A stretch of 64,000 bases of DNA from Bacteroidota bacterium. GTDB lineage: Bacteria; Bacteroidota; Bacteroidia; Flavobacteriales; Flavobacteriaceae. The notes under the pieces are model-generated. The model was not told the DNA's origin. It saw only the letters and a list, made by a program, of their open reading frames with translations, and searched no databases. Below are positions 1 through 7,904 of the stretch, piece by piece. Position 1 is the first letter of the stretch. Each line of letters begins with the position of its first letter. Made by a program: the position numbers and the translations under genes. The stretch is taken from contig JAQCIQ010000004.1 in NCBI GenBank assembly GCA_027592025.1, forward strand, positions 62,001 through 126,000, in the 5' to 3' direction.

Positions 1-1033
1 CAATGATTGGTAATGCGGTTAGGGAGCCGCCTCCTTTAACCACAGATTTTAACGATTCTGGGAGGTCATTCATGTCTTTGGCGATGTTGTCGTCGGCAAT
101 CACTTTGGCAGCACGCTCGAGCAAACGCGAGTGCAAATAGAATACGTCCCCTGGATAGGCCTCACGTCCTGGAGGACGACGAAGCAGCAAGGACACCTCA
201 CGATAGGCCACAGCTTGCTTGGACAAATCGTCATAGATGATCAAAGCTGGTCTACCAGTGTCTCTAAAATACTCTCCAATGGCAGCCCCCGCAAATGGAG
301 CATAAACTTGCATCGGAGCTGGATCAGAGGCGTTGGCAGCCACGATAACCGTGTAGGCCATAGCTCCCTTATCTTCCAAGGTTTTTGCAATTCCAGCCAC
401 CGTTGAGGCCTTTTGACCTATGGCGACATAGACACAGAAAACTGGCGCGCCAGCATCAAAAAATTCCTTCTGATTTAAAATGGTGTCGATACAAACTGTT
501 GTTTTGCCCGTTTGGCGGTCACCAATAACAAGTTCTCGTTGTCCTCGTCCCACAGGAATCATTGCATCAATAGACTTGATTCCCGTTTGTAAAGGTTCAT
601 CAACAGGTTGGCGGAAAATAACCCCCGGAGCTTTGCGCTCCAAAGGCATTTCGTACAATTTGCCTCCGATAGGTCCCTTTCCGTCGATAGGATTACCCAA
701 TGTATCGACTACCCTTCCGACCATGTTGTCGCCCACTTTGATCGATGCAATACGTTCAGTGCGTTTTACTGTTGCTCCTTCTTTAATGCCTTGAGAAGGA
801 CCGAGTAGTACCACTCCAACATTGTCTTCTTCTAAGTTCAAAACGATCCCTTCGAGACCATTCCCAAAATCTACAAGTTCACCATATTGGGCGTTCGACA
901 AACCATATACTCGAGCGATACCATCGCCAATGGTCAATACAGTTCCCACCTCATCCAAGGTTGCCCCTGAATGAACGCCGTCTAATTGTTGTTTTAAAAT
1001 TGCTGAAATTTCAGCTGGTTTAACGTTTGACAT
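1..1033 (-). CDS. atpA: ATP synthase F1 subunit alpha (partial, C-terminus beyond window)
   Basis: Non-rotating nucleotide-binding subunit of the F1 head of ATP synthase. The first 344 residues are visible and the gene continues off the left edge. The start is the ATG at 1033, 4 bp after the atpH stop, giving the usual alpha N-terminus ([10 protein letters not shown]). The P-loop GDRQTGKTT lies at residues 171-179, and the preceding beta-barrel region contains [10 protein letters not shown] as expected for alpha subunits. It is the last visible gene of the minus-strand atp operon (atpB-E-F-H-A). Identity is secure; only completeness is unknown. Confidence 0.97.
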   Translation of the reverse strand, partial: MSNVKPAEISAILKQQLDGVHSGATLDEVGTVLTIGDGIARVYGLSNAQYGELVDFGNGLEGIVLNLEEDNVGVVLLGPSQGIKEGATVKRTERIASIKVGDNMVGRVVDTLGNPIDGKGPIGGKLYEMPLERKAPGVIFRQPVDEPLQTGIKSIDAMIPVGRGQRELVIGDRQTGKTTVCIDTILNQKEFFDAGAPVFCVYVAIGQKASTVAGIAKTLEDKGAMAYTVIVAANASDPAPMQVYAPFAGAAIGEYFRDTGRPALIIYDDLSKQAVAYREVSLLLRRPPGREAYPGDVFYLHSRLLERAAKVIADDNIAKDMNDLPESLKSVVKGGGSLTALPII

Positions 1034-1037
1034 GATT

Positions 1038-1574
1038 CTATTGTGATGTTAATACTCTTTCTAATTGGTTCAATTGATTGGTGATACTTGCATCGTATTG
1101 CTGATCGCCAATACGCAAAATGAATCCTCCGACAATACTTGGATCAACCTCCTGTTCCAAGTTTACAGTTTTGTTTGTCAAGGCTTTAATTTTGGTCAAT
1201 ACTTGTGTCTCCAAAGCTGGGGTCATAGGAACTGCAGTTGTGACCTGTGCAGTTATTTTGCCTTGCGATGAATCAAATGCCTCTATAAAAGCTTTGGCCA
1301 CGTGGGACATCAAAGCCATTCGGTTATTGGTGTCTAGTAATTCGAACAACTTAACGGTAAGCGAATTGACTTCAGGGAAACCCGCTTTGAGTGCATTCAA
1401 TTTTACACTCCCTTTGACAACGGCGCTCTCCAATAACTTCTCAAGGTCAGTTGAGGCCTTAACAGATTCTGAAATCAACACCATGTCGTCAAAAACGTAT
1501 TGAGCTACTTGCTGCTCTTGAGCAGCGCTCAACAGAGCTTTGGCATATCTATAAGCGGCGCGATTTCCTGACAT
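1038..1574 (-). CDS. atpH: ATP synthase F1 subunit delta
   Basis: Peripheral-stalk subunit (OSCP homologue) that ties the alpha3beta3 head to the b subunits. At 178 residues it is the usual length for the family. The N-terminus ([16 protein letters not shown]) is the conserved YAKAL start of delta, and the C-terminal part has [21 protein letters not shown], the conserved delta/OSCP signature. The ATG at 1574 lies 2 bp downstream of the atpF stop, and atpA follows after 4 bp, so it sits tightly within the operon. Identity rests on motifs, order and length together. Confidence 0.95.
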   Translation of the reverse strand: MSGNRAAYRYAKALLSAAQEQQVAQYVFDDMVLISESVKASTDLEKLLESAVVKGSVKLNALKAGFPEVNSLTVKLFELLDTNNRMALMSHVAKAFIEAFDSSQGKITAQVTTAVPMTPALETQVLTKIKALTNKTVNLEQEVDPSIVGGFILRIGDQQYDASITNQLNQLERVLTSQ

Positions 1575-1576
1575 GA

Positions 1577-2077
1577 TTAATTAATTTTGGCGTCTTTTAA
1601 CAACGATTCGACCAAGGCTTCTTGTTTTTGTTCGTCGGCCAATTCAGACTTTAATACCTTTTCTGCAATATCTATTGACAACAAAGCCACTTGAGACTTC
1701 AATTCGGCAATTGCCGATTGTTTTTCGGTAATGATGGCTTGTTGAGCTTGTTGCATCAATTTTGTTGCCTCAACTCTTGCTTCGTCTTTTGCCTCTTCAA
1801 TCATTTTATTCTTCATGTCGCGGGCTTCCTTCAACATGGCGTCTCTTTCCAAACGGGCCTCTTTTAACAGTTTCTCGTTGTCAGCTTGAAGATTTTCCAT
1901 CTCCAGTTTGGCTTTTTCTGCCGATTCTAAGGCAGACTTGATGCCCTGCTCACGCTCGTCAACGGCGTCTAAAATGGGTTTCCAAGCGAATTTTTTTAAC
2001 AAAAACAATAGAATGACAAAAGCGAGCGATTGCCACACAAACAGTCCGAGCGAAAATTCTTCTAATAGTTTTTCCAT
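1577..2077 (-). CDS. atpF: ATP synthase Fo subunit b
   Basis: Peripheral-stalk b subunit, 166 residues. One N-terminal membrane helix (about residues 12-30, QSLAFVILLFLLKKFAW) is followed by a long charged amphipathic helix rich in Glu, Lys and Ala that forms the stator dimer. The ending (VEKVLKSELAD...LLKDAKIN) is typical of b. It lies between atpE and atpH. The 79-bp gap to atpE is unusually large for this operon and contains a strong hairpin, listed separately, so its expression may be set lower than that of atpE. Confidence 0.96.
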   Translation of the reverse strand: MEKLLEEFSLGLFVWQSLAFVILLFLLKKFAWKPILDAVDEREQGIKSALESAEKAKLEMENLQADNEKLLKEARLERDAMLKEARDMKNKMIEEAKDEARVEATKLMQQAQQAIITEKQSAIAELKSQVALLSIDIAEKVLKSELADEQKQEALVESLLKDAKIN

Positions 2078-2112
2078 AGTCTAAAACTTTAATTGCTTCA
2101 ATTTTTAATAAA

Positions 2113-2147
2113 AAACAATCTTGCAACCAACCGTTGCAAGATTGTTT
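2113..2147 (-). terminator. Strong hairpin with U-tract between atpE and atpF
   Basis: A perfect 15-bp inverted repeat (arms 2113-2127 and 2133-2147, 5-nt loop) lies 9 bp past the atpE stop. Read on the minus strand, it ends in a run of T, which is the form of an intrinsic terminator or a 3'-stabilising hairpin. It is inside the atp operon, so full termination is unlikely. Partial termination, or protection of an atpE-containing transcript, would favour the c subunit over downstream subunits. The structure is seen directly; the regulatory role is inferred. Confidence 0.8.
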
Positions 2148-2156
2148 AAGCATTCA

Positions 2157-2348
2157 TTAAACAGCGAATAATGCTGCGAAACCAATACCTTCAATAAGGG
2201 CAGCTGCGATAAGCATAGCAGTTTGAATTTTTCCGTAAGCTTCTGGCTGACGTGCGATAGCTTCCATTGCGGAACCACCGATACGACCGATACCCATACC
2301 TACTCCAATTACTACTAAACCTGCACCTACAATTGCTGGAATTTCCAT
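2157..2348 (-). CDS. atpE: ATP synthase Fo subunit c
   Basis: Proteolipid that oligomerises into the rotating c-ring. At 63 residues it consists of almost nothing but two membrane helices joined by the polar loop ARQPEA (residues 32-37). The ion-carrying carboxylate is Glu53 in ALIEGIGF. Helix 1 has the glycine-rich GVGMGIGRIGG packing motif and no glutamine, and the residue after Glu53 is Gly, which argues for proton rather than sodium coupling. The leader is extremely A/T rich (ATATATAT just before ATG) with no Shine-Dalgarno sequence. A strong hairpin follows the stop. Confidence 0.97.
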   Translation of the reverse strand: MEIPAIVGAGLVVIGVGMGIGRIGGSAMEAIARQPEAYGKIQTAMLIAAALIEGIGFAALFAV

Positions 2349-2384
2349 GATATATATATTAAAAATTAAACATTCAACTTACTA

Positions 2385-3476
2385 TTAATGCGCTTCGTCA
2401 TGATGTTCTTCGACAGCAAACCCAAAATACAAGGCAGAAAGCATTGTAAAAATATAGGCTTGTAACAAGGCTACCAGCACTTCAATTAAAGAAATGGCAA
2501 ACGCCAATCCGAACGACAGTGTGCTCCCTAGCCAGCTTTTGAAAATGAACATCAGGCCAATCAAACTCATTAATACGATGTGACCCGCTTGCATGTTGGC
2601 ATACAAACGAATTAAAAGTGAAAACGGCTTGATAAATACTCCCAACAATTCAATAGGAGCTAAAATTATTTTCATTGGTACTGGAACTCCTGGCATCCAA
2701 AAGATGTGTTTCCAATAGTTTTTATTTCCAGTAAAATTAGTAATCAAAAAAGTTAAAAGGGCTAGTGAAAAAGTGATCGCTATGTTGCCTGTAACATTGA
2801 CTCCAAGTGGAGTTAGGCCGAAAATGTTCAAAAGCCAAATAAAGAAAAAGATGGTCAACAAGTAGCTCATATAGCGCTTGTAATGTTTTTCTCCAATATT
2901 GGGGATGGCAATGTCGTCTCTGATATAAAGAACAATTGGTTCAAAAAACCGTCCTGCTCCTTTGGCAATACTACCATTTGACGCATAGGATCTGGCTAAG
3001 TTTCTAAATAAGAAAAACATGAGCAAGCCAGTAATCAAAATCATGACCACACTTTTGGTGATAGAAAAGTCAAGAGGCTTGATGTTTAGAGGGTGATGAT
3101 GATCGTCGTAATTGATTGTTCCTGTCTCGTCGGTCTTGTATATTTTGTTGTGCTCAATGGCATAAAAACTACCCTCTACCTCAGCCACAGTTTCGCCGTG
3201 ATGAAATTTTGACGAAGAAAATACTTTTAATCCATTGTCCCACAAGATAATTGGCAAAGGAAAACCGATGTAGTGATGTTGTCCTAGTTCGTCAGTGTAA
3301 GATGTGATGCTGAAGTCGTAAGAATCCTTAAGGTGATGATTGATGTAGGCCTTAATTTCGGTCTTTTTGTCTATTCCTGAAGGTTCTGTCGACGCAGTTA
3401 GAATAGAGGAAAATCCTAGGAAAATACTTAAAAAAAGATTGTACTTTGATGCTCTATACATTGTGCGCGATTTCAT
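2385..3476 (-). CDS. atpB: ATP synthase Fo subunit a
   Basis: Proton-channel subunit of Fo, 363 residues from the ATG at 3476; a second Met five codons later is an equally possible start. The first 25 or so residues look like a signal or anchor segment. They are followed by about 110 His-rich residues (including DDHHHP), the periplasmic extension commonly seen in Bacteroidota AtpB, and then five or six membrane helices. The essential Arg is in LIRLYANMQAGH (Arg about 290). The C-terminus is again His/Glu rich. It heads the classical atp genes after a lipoprotein gene. Confidence 0.95.
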   Translation of the reverse strand: MKSRTMYRASKYNLFLSIFLGFSSILTASTEPSGIDKKTEIKAYINHHLKDSYDFSITSYTDELGQHHYIGFPLPIILWDNGLKVFSSSKFHHGETVAEVEGSFYAIEHNKIYKTDETGTINYDDHHHPLNIKPLDFSITKSVVMILITGLLMFFLFRNLARSYASNGSIAKGAGRFFEPIVLYIRDDIAIPNIGEKHYKRYMSYLLTIFFFIWLLNIFGLTPLGVNVTGNIAITFSLALLTFLITNFTGNKNYWKHIFWMPGVPVPMKIILAPIELLGVFIKPFSLLIRLYANMQAGHIVLMSLIGLMFIFKSWLGSTLSFGLAFAISLIEVLVALLQAYIFTMLSALYFGFAVEEHHDEAH

Positions 3477-3585
3477 CTGCTTTAAATCGCTGCAAAGGTA
3501 TGGTTTTATGAATTAAACAAAAAAGAATATTACTGGTTTATTTAAAATTGTAATCACCCCCATTTTACCTCTCAAAAGTCAGGAA

Positions 3586-4110
3586 TTACATACGCTCGAA
3601 TTCTAGAGTCAGCAACACATCCCCTTGCAATTCCATGGGAATCATCAGCTGTTCAAAAGGTACTATTGCAGAAATCACCAAATTAGCTTCAGTCAAAACA
3701 TCTATTGTGAAAATCGTGACTTCACCCAGAAATTCAGTTATAAATAGGTCTCCGCTTTTTGACCACAATGATTGTCCCCCCATGGTGTTCCCCGGAATCA
3801 TGTAATCCTCAGAATACTCGGAGTCGCTGAGGGTACAAAGCACTCCAAAGGTACCTTCTATAAATAGTTGGTTTGGATCTTCTTGAATATTGAATGAAAA
3901 GTCCTCATCATATCCAACAGATATTAAACTTACTTCATGATCTGGGTCTTGGTAGAGTTTCAGGGAAGCTCCGGAAAAACTAATGTCAATTCCGTTCCAT
4001 AATCCAACGATACTAGGGTCTGGTAATTTCTGGGGTGTAACAGAATCATCGTTGCAACTTAACACCAGCAACATAGCTAATACCAAGCAAGTCTTAAAAA
4101 AAGCTTTCAT
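3586..4110 (-). CDS. Putative lipoprotein of unknown function inside the ATP synthase operon
   Basis: A 174-residue protein with a signal peptide ending in a lipobox (LVLSC, Cys19), so probably an outer-membrane or periplasmic lipoprotein. The mature part begins NDDSVTPQ, followed by a beta-rich domain opening with SIVGLWNG, a pattern reminiscent of lipocalin-like small Bacteroidota lipoproteins. I do not recognise a specific family. It lies on the same strand between the small membrane protein and atpB, with 62 bp upstream and 109 bp downstream, looser than its neighbours. That spacing is compatible with a later insertion into the operon. No function is proposed. Confidence 0.75.
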   Translation of the reverse strand: MKAFFKTCLVLAMLLVLSCNDDSVTPQKLPDPSIVGLWNGIDISFSGASLKLYQDPDHEVSLISVGYDEDFSFNIQEDPNQLFIEGTFGVLCTLSDSEYSEDYMIPGNTMGGQSLWSKSGDLFITEFLGEVTIFTIDVLTEANLVISAIVPFEQLMIPMELQGDVLLTLEFERM

Positions 4111-4172
4111 AAGCAGGTATGATTAAATCGCTATAGAAAGGCTTAACAAATGGCCTTCCCTTTTGCGACAGC

Positions 4173-4571
4173 TCATGTATTGCTCAAAAATCGCACCAAA
4201 GCCCTGGTTTCTAAAAATAAAGCGAGCAAATACGGGACGATAAATCCAATACTTTCGAGTGCAGTAATCTGACCATCAACCATATAAAGGGGCCGAAAGA
4301 ATAGAAAAAAGACAGCGATTTTTAAAGTGCTGCCCGCAAGAAATAGAAACCCGATATGGTTTTTAACTGCTCTCTGAAATCTTATGATTAGTGCAACTAT
4401 GAGAAAAGCAAGAAAAAAATTAACCGTATACGTCTGAATAAGTAACGCTTGAGAATAATCGTAGCCTTTAATAAATAGTGCAATCCAATGAAGACCTAAA
4501 GCAACACCCATGATACTTAATAGTTGGATAGAAAATGGCAGTATCCGATGATTCTGTGCTTTCTGGGTCAT
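4173..4571 (-). CDS. Small four-helix membrane protein (DUF6168-like), atp operon
   Basis: A 132-residue integral membrane protein with four hydrophobic segments and a short basic loop (RFQRAVKNH) between helices 2 and 3. I chose the ATG at 4571 rather than a non-ATG start further upstream. It overlaps the stop of the AtpZ-like gene as ATGA, the typical arrangement for translational coupling, and homologues usually lack the upstream residues. From memory its position (after atpZ, before atpB) matches the DUF6168 family of flavobacterial atp loci. A role in Fo assembly is only a guess. Confidence 0.75.
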   Translation of the reverse strand: MTQKAQNHRILPFSIQLLSIMGVALGLHWIALFIKGYDYSQALLIQTYTVNFFLAFLIVALIIRFQRAVKNHIGFLFLAGSTLKIAVFFLFFRPLYMVDGQITALESIGFIVPYLLALFLETRALVRFLSNT

Positions 4572-4804
4572 GAATGAAATTGTTTCAATTGGCGAGTTAG
4601 AAAGTAGAACGAGATAACAATACCAACCAAACAACAGATAACGACATACAGTTTTTGTTCATTGTTATAGCGCATGTCAAGCCACAGTCCCAATTTGACA
4701 AAAAGGAAAATGGTCAACCCCATTTGACCGCTAAATGCAGTTAAACTAAGGGCTTTGTTAAGCTGTTTTCTCGTCTTTTTGGGGTGTTGAGGCTCCTTGC
4801 TCAC
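4568..4804 (-). CDS. AtpZ/AtpI-family ATP synthase accessory protein
   Basis: A 78-residue protein with two membrane helices (about residues 25-45 and 52-70) around the loop GLWLDMRYNNEQ, matching the AtpZ/AtpI family encoded at the head of atp operons. That family helps c-ring assembly or ion uptake near Fo. The start overlaps the end of the bactofilin gene by 47 bp, which is long, but no later Met precedes helix 1. Its stop overlaps the next gene (ATGA). Assignment rests on size, topology and operon position. Confidence 0.85.
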   Translation of the reverse strand: MSKEPQHPKKTRKQLNKALSLTAFSGQMGLTIFLFVKLGLWLDMRYNNEQKLYVVICCLVGIVISFYFLTRQLKQFHS

Positions 4805-5183
4805 TTCCTAAAGATTTAATTGCGCCTCTCATGCTACAATTAGCGTTGAAGGTTGCTCCTGGTTCAACAGACAATTTGCCAATCATCACTTCGCCTTCAA
4901 TGTGAGCCGTGTCTTTTAGAACTAAAGTTCCGGTTAATTCAATTTTTCCAGAAAACTTTCCTTCAATGTCTGCGTTGACTCCTTTAAGTTGACCTTTTAT
5001 CGATCCCGACTTGCCTACCACAATTTTTCCTTGAGTTGACAGGTTGCCTTCGAGAATACCGTCGATTCTAATAGGAGAGTTTGAAGTAATGTTGCCAATC
5101 ACTTTGGTGTCTTGAGAAATGACATTTTGTTGAGTTGTGTTTGAATTCAATCCCATGTGCTGAAATTTAGATTTTGATAGCAT
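4758..5183 (-). CDS. Bactofilin family cytoskeletal protein
   Basis: A 141-residue polymer-forming protein. The central 90 residues are a right-handed beta-helix with short repeating turns (IRIDGILEGNLSTQGKIVVG, then KGQLKG, EGKFSGKI, EGEVMIGKLSV), the bactofilin signature. The tails are polar and disordered. Bactofilins assemble into membrane-associated filaments that organise envelope functions. The gene follows porW/sprE after 3 bp and runs into the AtpZ-like gene, placing a cytoskeletal gene between a secretion/gliding component and ATP synthase. Confidence 0.92.
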   Translation of the reverse strand: MLSKSKFQHMGLNSNTTQQNVISQDTKVIGNITSNSPIRIDGILEGNLSTQGKIVVGKSGSIKGQLKGVNADIEGKFSGKIELTGTLVLKDTAHIEGEVMIGKLSVEPGATFNANCSMRGAIKSLGSEQGASTPQKDEKTA

Positions 5184-5186
5184 CTT

Positions 5187-7700
5187 TTAATATTGTTCTA
5201 AGTATTTTTCAAGGTTCTTATGCACTTGCACAATTTGGTAATTTTGAGATGAAATTGGGAAAAACTCTCGGTCGATTTTGACCTCAGAATCTTTCAAAAT
5301 TTCTGCAAATCCTTCTGCGCCTTGGATACTTTTTAATCCGTTTACTAAAACAAATGTAGTATTTTGATTGTAAAGTTCGACAGATGTACTCAAATTGAAG
5401 TACTTAACATCACTTAGAGCACCATTTAGTTTTTCGGCAAAGGTGTCAATTTCTTGTTGATCCGAGCGCGGGAACGTAAAAATGACCTTGAATTCTGTAG
5501 CCGATTTTTGATCTTCAAAATCTTGATTTTCCAAATCTGGAATTACGGTTTTGAGAAGTTCTGTGGCGCGTTTTCCCTCAGCACTATTCGGATAGTTGAC
5601 CGACAACTCCGTTAAACCATTTTTAAAGTATGCCAATCCGAAAAGCCTTGCCCCAGCAGTGAGGCCAAGCATTTCAAATCGGGGAATCAAAGGATCTCCG
5701 TCAAAATCAAAAATGGCTTTATTACATTGTTCTATAACCTGCTCGAGCTCTCCATTTTCAAAGGATTGATAAATTGAGTTGTAGGTAAGTTGGGGACTGT
5801 TTTCTGCTTGAGTCAAAGCTGTTTTTGGGTTTAAAATCAATGCTACAAACCTACTTTCTGGATAATTCTTGATGAGTTTGGATTTTATTTCTTCGGCTTG
5901 GGTGGTTTGGTTGGATTCTTCGTAAAGGCGAAACAAGTGATAGGTGGCGGGCAGAGTCAAATTGTCCGTTGCGTCTATAAGATTGAGCAATGTTTCCAAG
6001 CGGCTTTGGGCAATTGAAAATGCTTTAAAACGGTCTTTGTACAACAATCCTAATTGATACAAAGCCTTGTTTCTGTCCAGAGTTAAGCTGTCGATAACAG
6101 CAGCCTCCGTTGGGATTTGGGATAAGTAAGTTTCAACAGCATACCGCCCATTATCTTCTTCTTTGTCTTCTTTCAATTCGACCACCACGCCTTGCGGAGC
6201 AGACTTGGCAGGTGTCCACCTCCAATTATCTTCGAGTTTAATTTCCCCCCAAAGAGACTCAAAAGCCGATTTGCCGTAGGCAACCGTATTGGCATTGTAA
6301 AAATAAAATTTGGTGGTGGTAGACAAAGCCCCAGAGGAGACATTGACTTCTCTCAATTTCTCTCCTGCAGCTTTGCTTTTTTCATCTTGCAGTTTTAGCT
6401 CTTCGACGAAAGACTCTACGAAAGTCCGCTGATCATTTTTTGACATGCTTGACAATCTGATGATGCTGTCGTTTTGAGCGAGCTGATTTTCATAGAAAAT
6501 AACATCTTCTAAATTGTCTCTTTTCCTCCTTACAGTTCTAAAAGCCTTGCTGTCTATTACTAAGGCTGTAAGAGTGCTGTCATAATAGGCTCCCGCTTCT
6601 CTAAATAGGGTTTGATCAAAACTGATGTTTCCTATTGCTTCGTAATTTTTGGCCATTAAAACGGCGTCAGACGAAGGAATTTTTAATGACTCTTTATACA
6701 GACTCTTGGCCTGATCGCTCAAGCCTTGATTGAGTTTTATATTGGCCCAAACGTGATAAATATTTCCCAAATATGGGCGGTTTTCCCTATTGTTAAGGAG
6801 TTTTGTAAAAAACTCACTGGTCGTCAGAAAGTCTTCAGCTTGGGGCTTGCTGTTTGAATAGCGCAGCAACTGAGCCTGAACCCACATGCCTCGCGGAATC
6901 TTCCTGTTCATTTGAACAACTTGATCGAAGTAGAAATAGGCGCTGTCGGATTGATTATTTTGCTCATAGAGCTGTCCCTTGATATACCAATATCTTGCTT
7001 TGCGATTGTTTTGTTTGACAACCTTTGAAGCCTCATGAAGCGCCACTTGTGCGCTGTCCAAATGATTGAGATTGATATAAGCTTGTGCTAGTGCGGCCTC
7101 ACCTTCTGCGCGCTCCTCGTCCTCTAGTCGCTCTCCTGTTAAAAGGCGTTTCAAATTTTTAACTGCTTGAGCATCATTGTTCAATCTGATATTAGTTTTT
7201 GCCCTCCAAATAAGAGCCATATTGATTTTATCACTGGCGGGATATTTGGCCAAAATGTAATTAAAGGCCTCCAAAGCGGGAACAAACCTCTGATCGTAAT
7301 AACGAGACTTACCCAGCAACATATAGGCGTCGTCCATCTGGCTATTATACTCCTTGCCTTTGACGTTAACGCTGTGCTTTTGAACCGCTTTGATCGCTTT
7401 TTCTTCTGCCCTTGAGAAATTGCTGTTTTCGGACTCACCTACTTTGATTGCGTCTTCGTCTACTGCCAGTGGCTCAATAGGCAAAATGTCCCAATAGTTT
7501 TCATTGTAAGTGCTGAACAACTGTTCAACTTCCCGATCCAAAGCCTCATTTCCGTGGAACAAGACGTTGTATTTTGCAGTTAAAGCAAACATGTTGCGAC
7601 TCACAAACGTATTTTTCTTTCGAGAACATCCAGCTACCACGAGCAATACGACACAAAAGACGAGAGAGCGATACGTTTTATTTTGAATCACAGGGGACAA
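5187..7700 (-). CDS. porW: PorW/SprE-type TPR lipoprotein (type IX secretion / gliding)
   Basis: An 837-residue lipoprotein with a signal peptide ending in VVAGC (Cys about 25). The conserved post-lipobox segment SRKKNTFVSRNMFALTAKYN resembles the one I recall for SprE/PorW proteins. Multiple tetratricopeptide repeats follow (for example YMLLGKSRYYDQRFVPALEAFNYIL). SprE in Flavobacterium and PorW in Porphyromonas are needed for type IX secretion. No ATG is available: the frame opens with TTG at 7700 or GTG at 7691 after an upstream in-frame stop, so initiation is non-canonical. It is the first gene of the bactofilin-atp run. Confidence 0.85.
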   Translation of the reverse strand: MSPVIQNKTYRSLVFCVVLLVVAGCSRKKNTFVSRNMFALTAKYNVLFHGNEALDREVEQLFSTYNENYWDILPIEPLAVDEDAIKVGESENSNFSRAEEKAIKAVQKHSVNVKGKEYNSQMDDAYMLLGKSRYYDQRFVPALEAFNYILAKYPASDKINMALIWRAKTNIRLNNDAQAVKNLKRLLTGERLEDEERAEGEAALAQAYINLNHLDSAQVALHEASKVVKQNNRKARYWYIKGQLYEQNNQSDSAYFYFDQVVQMNRKIPRGMWVQAQLLRYSNSKPQAEDFLTTSEFFTKLLNNRENRPYLGNIYHVWANIKLNQGLSDQAKSLYKESLKIPSSDAVLMAKNYEAIGNISFDQTLFREAGAYYDSTLTALVIDSKAFRTVRRKRDNLEDVIFYENQLAQNDSIIRLSSMSKNDQRTFVESFVEELKLQDEKSKAAGEKLREVNVSSGALSTTTKFYFYNANTVAYGKSAFESLWGEIKLEDNWRWTPAKSAPQGVVVELKEDKEEDNGRYAVETYLSQIPTEAAVIDSLTLDRNKALYQLGLLYKDRFKAFSIAQSRLETLLNLIDATDNLTLPATYHLFRLYEESNQTTQAEEIKSKLIKNYPESRFVALILNPKTALTQAENSPQLTYNSIYQSFENGELEQVIEQCNKAIFDFDGDPLIPRFEMLGLTAGARLFGLAYFKNGLTELSVNYPNSAEGKRATELLKTVIPDLENQDFEDQKSATEFKVIFTFPRSDQQEIDTFAEKLNGALSDVKYFNLSTSVELYNQNTTFVLVNGLKSIQGAEGFAEILKDSEVKIDREFFPISSQNYQIVQVHKNLEKYLEQY

Positions 7701-7904
7701 AATTGTTTCAATAGTATAACTGTAAAACTAGGCATTTATGATAGAGTGTGTGAAAATAACAGAATTTTTTAATTCCCATTGACTAAAATTCTGAAATATA
7801 TTGATTCTTAAACAATTTCCGAAGAATCATGAAACGGATTAATTTATCAACAGAAAATTTAATCCTCGCGCAAGAACTACTAAATTGCAGTAAAAATATT
7901 TGTT
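7701..7904. promoter_or_regulatory. Divergent intergenic region with 9-bp inverted repeat
   Basis: This 204-bp gap separates porW (minus) from the S9 peptidase (plus), so it must hold two outward promoters. It is A/T rich. It contains a perfect inverted repeat, CAGAATTTT at 7760-7768 and AAAATTCTG at 7785-7793, which could be an operator or a transcript hairpin. I did not find a clean TAnnTTTG element for either gene. Confidence 0.4.

Noticed and set aside
480-794. Plus-strand 104-codon frame in the atpA region
   Set aside because: It lies antisense to the clearly identified atpA and encodes no recognisable domain; a shadow frame.
7554-7561. GTGGAACA half of a parS site inside porW
   Set aside because: Only one half-site; the other arm does not match, so it is not a ParB site by sequence.
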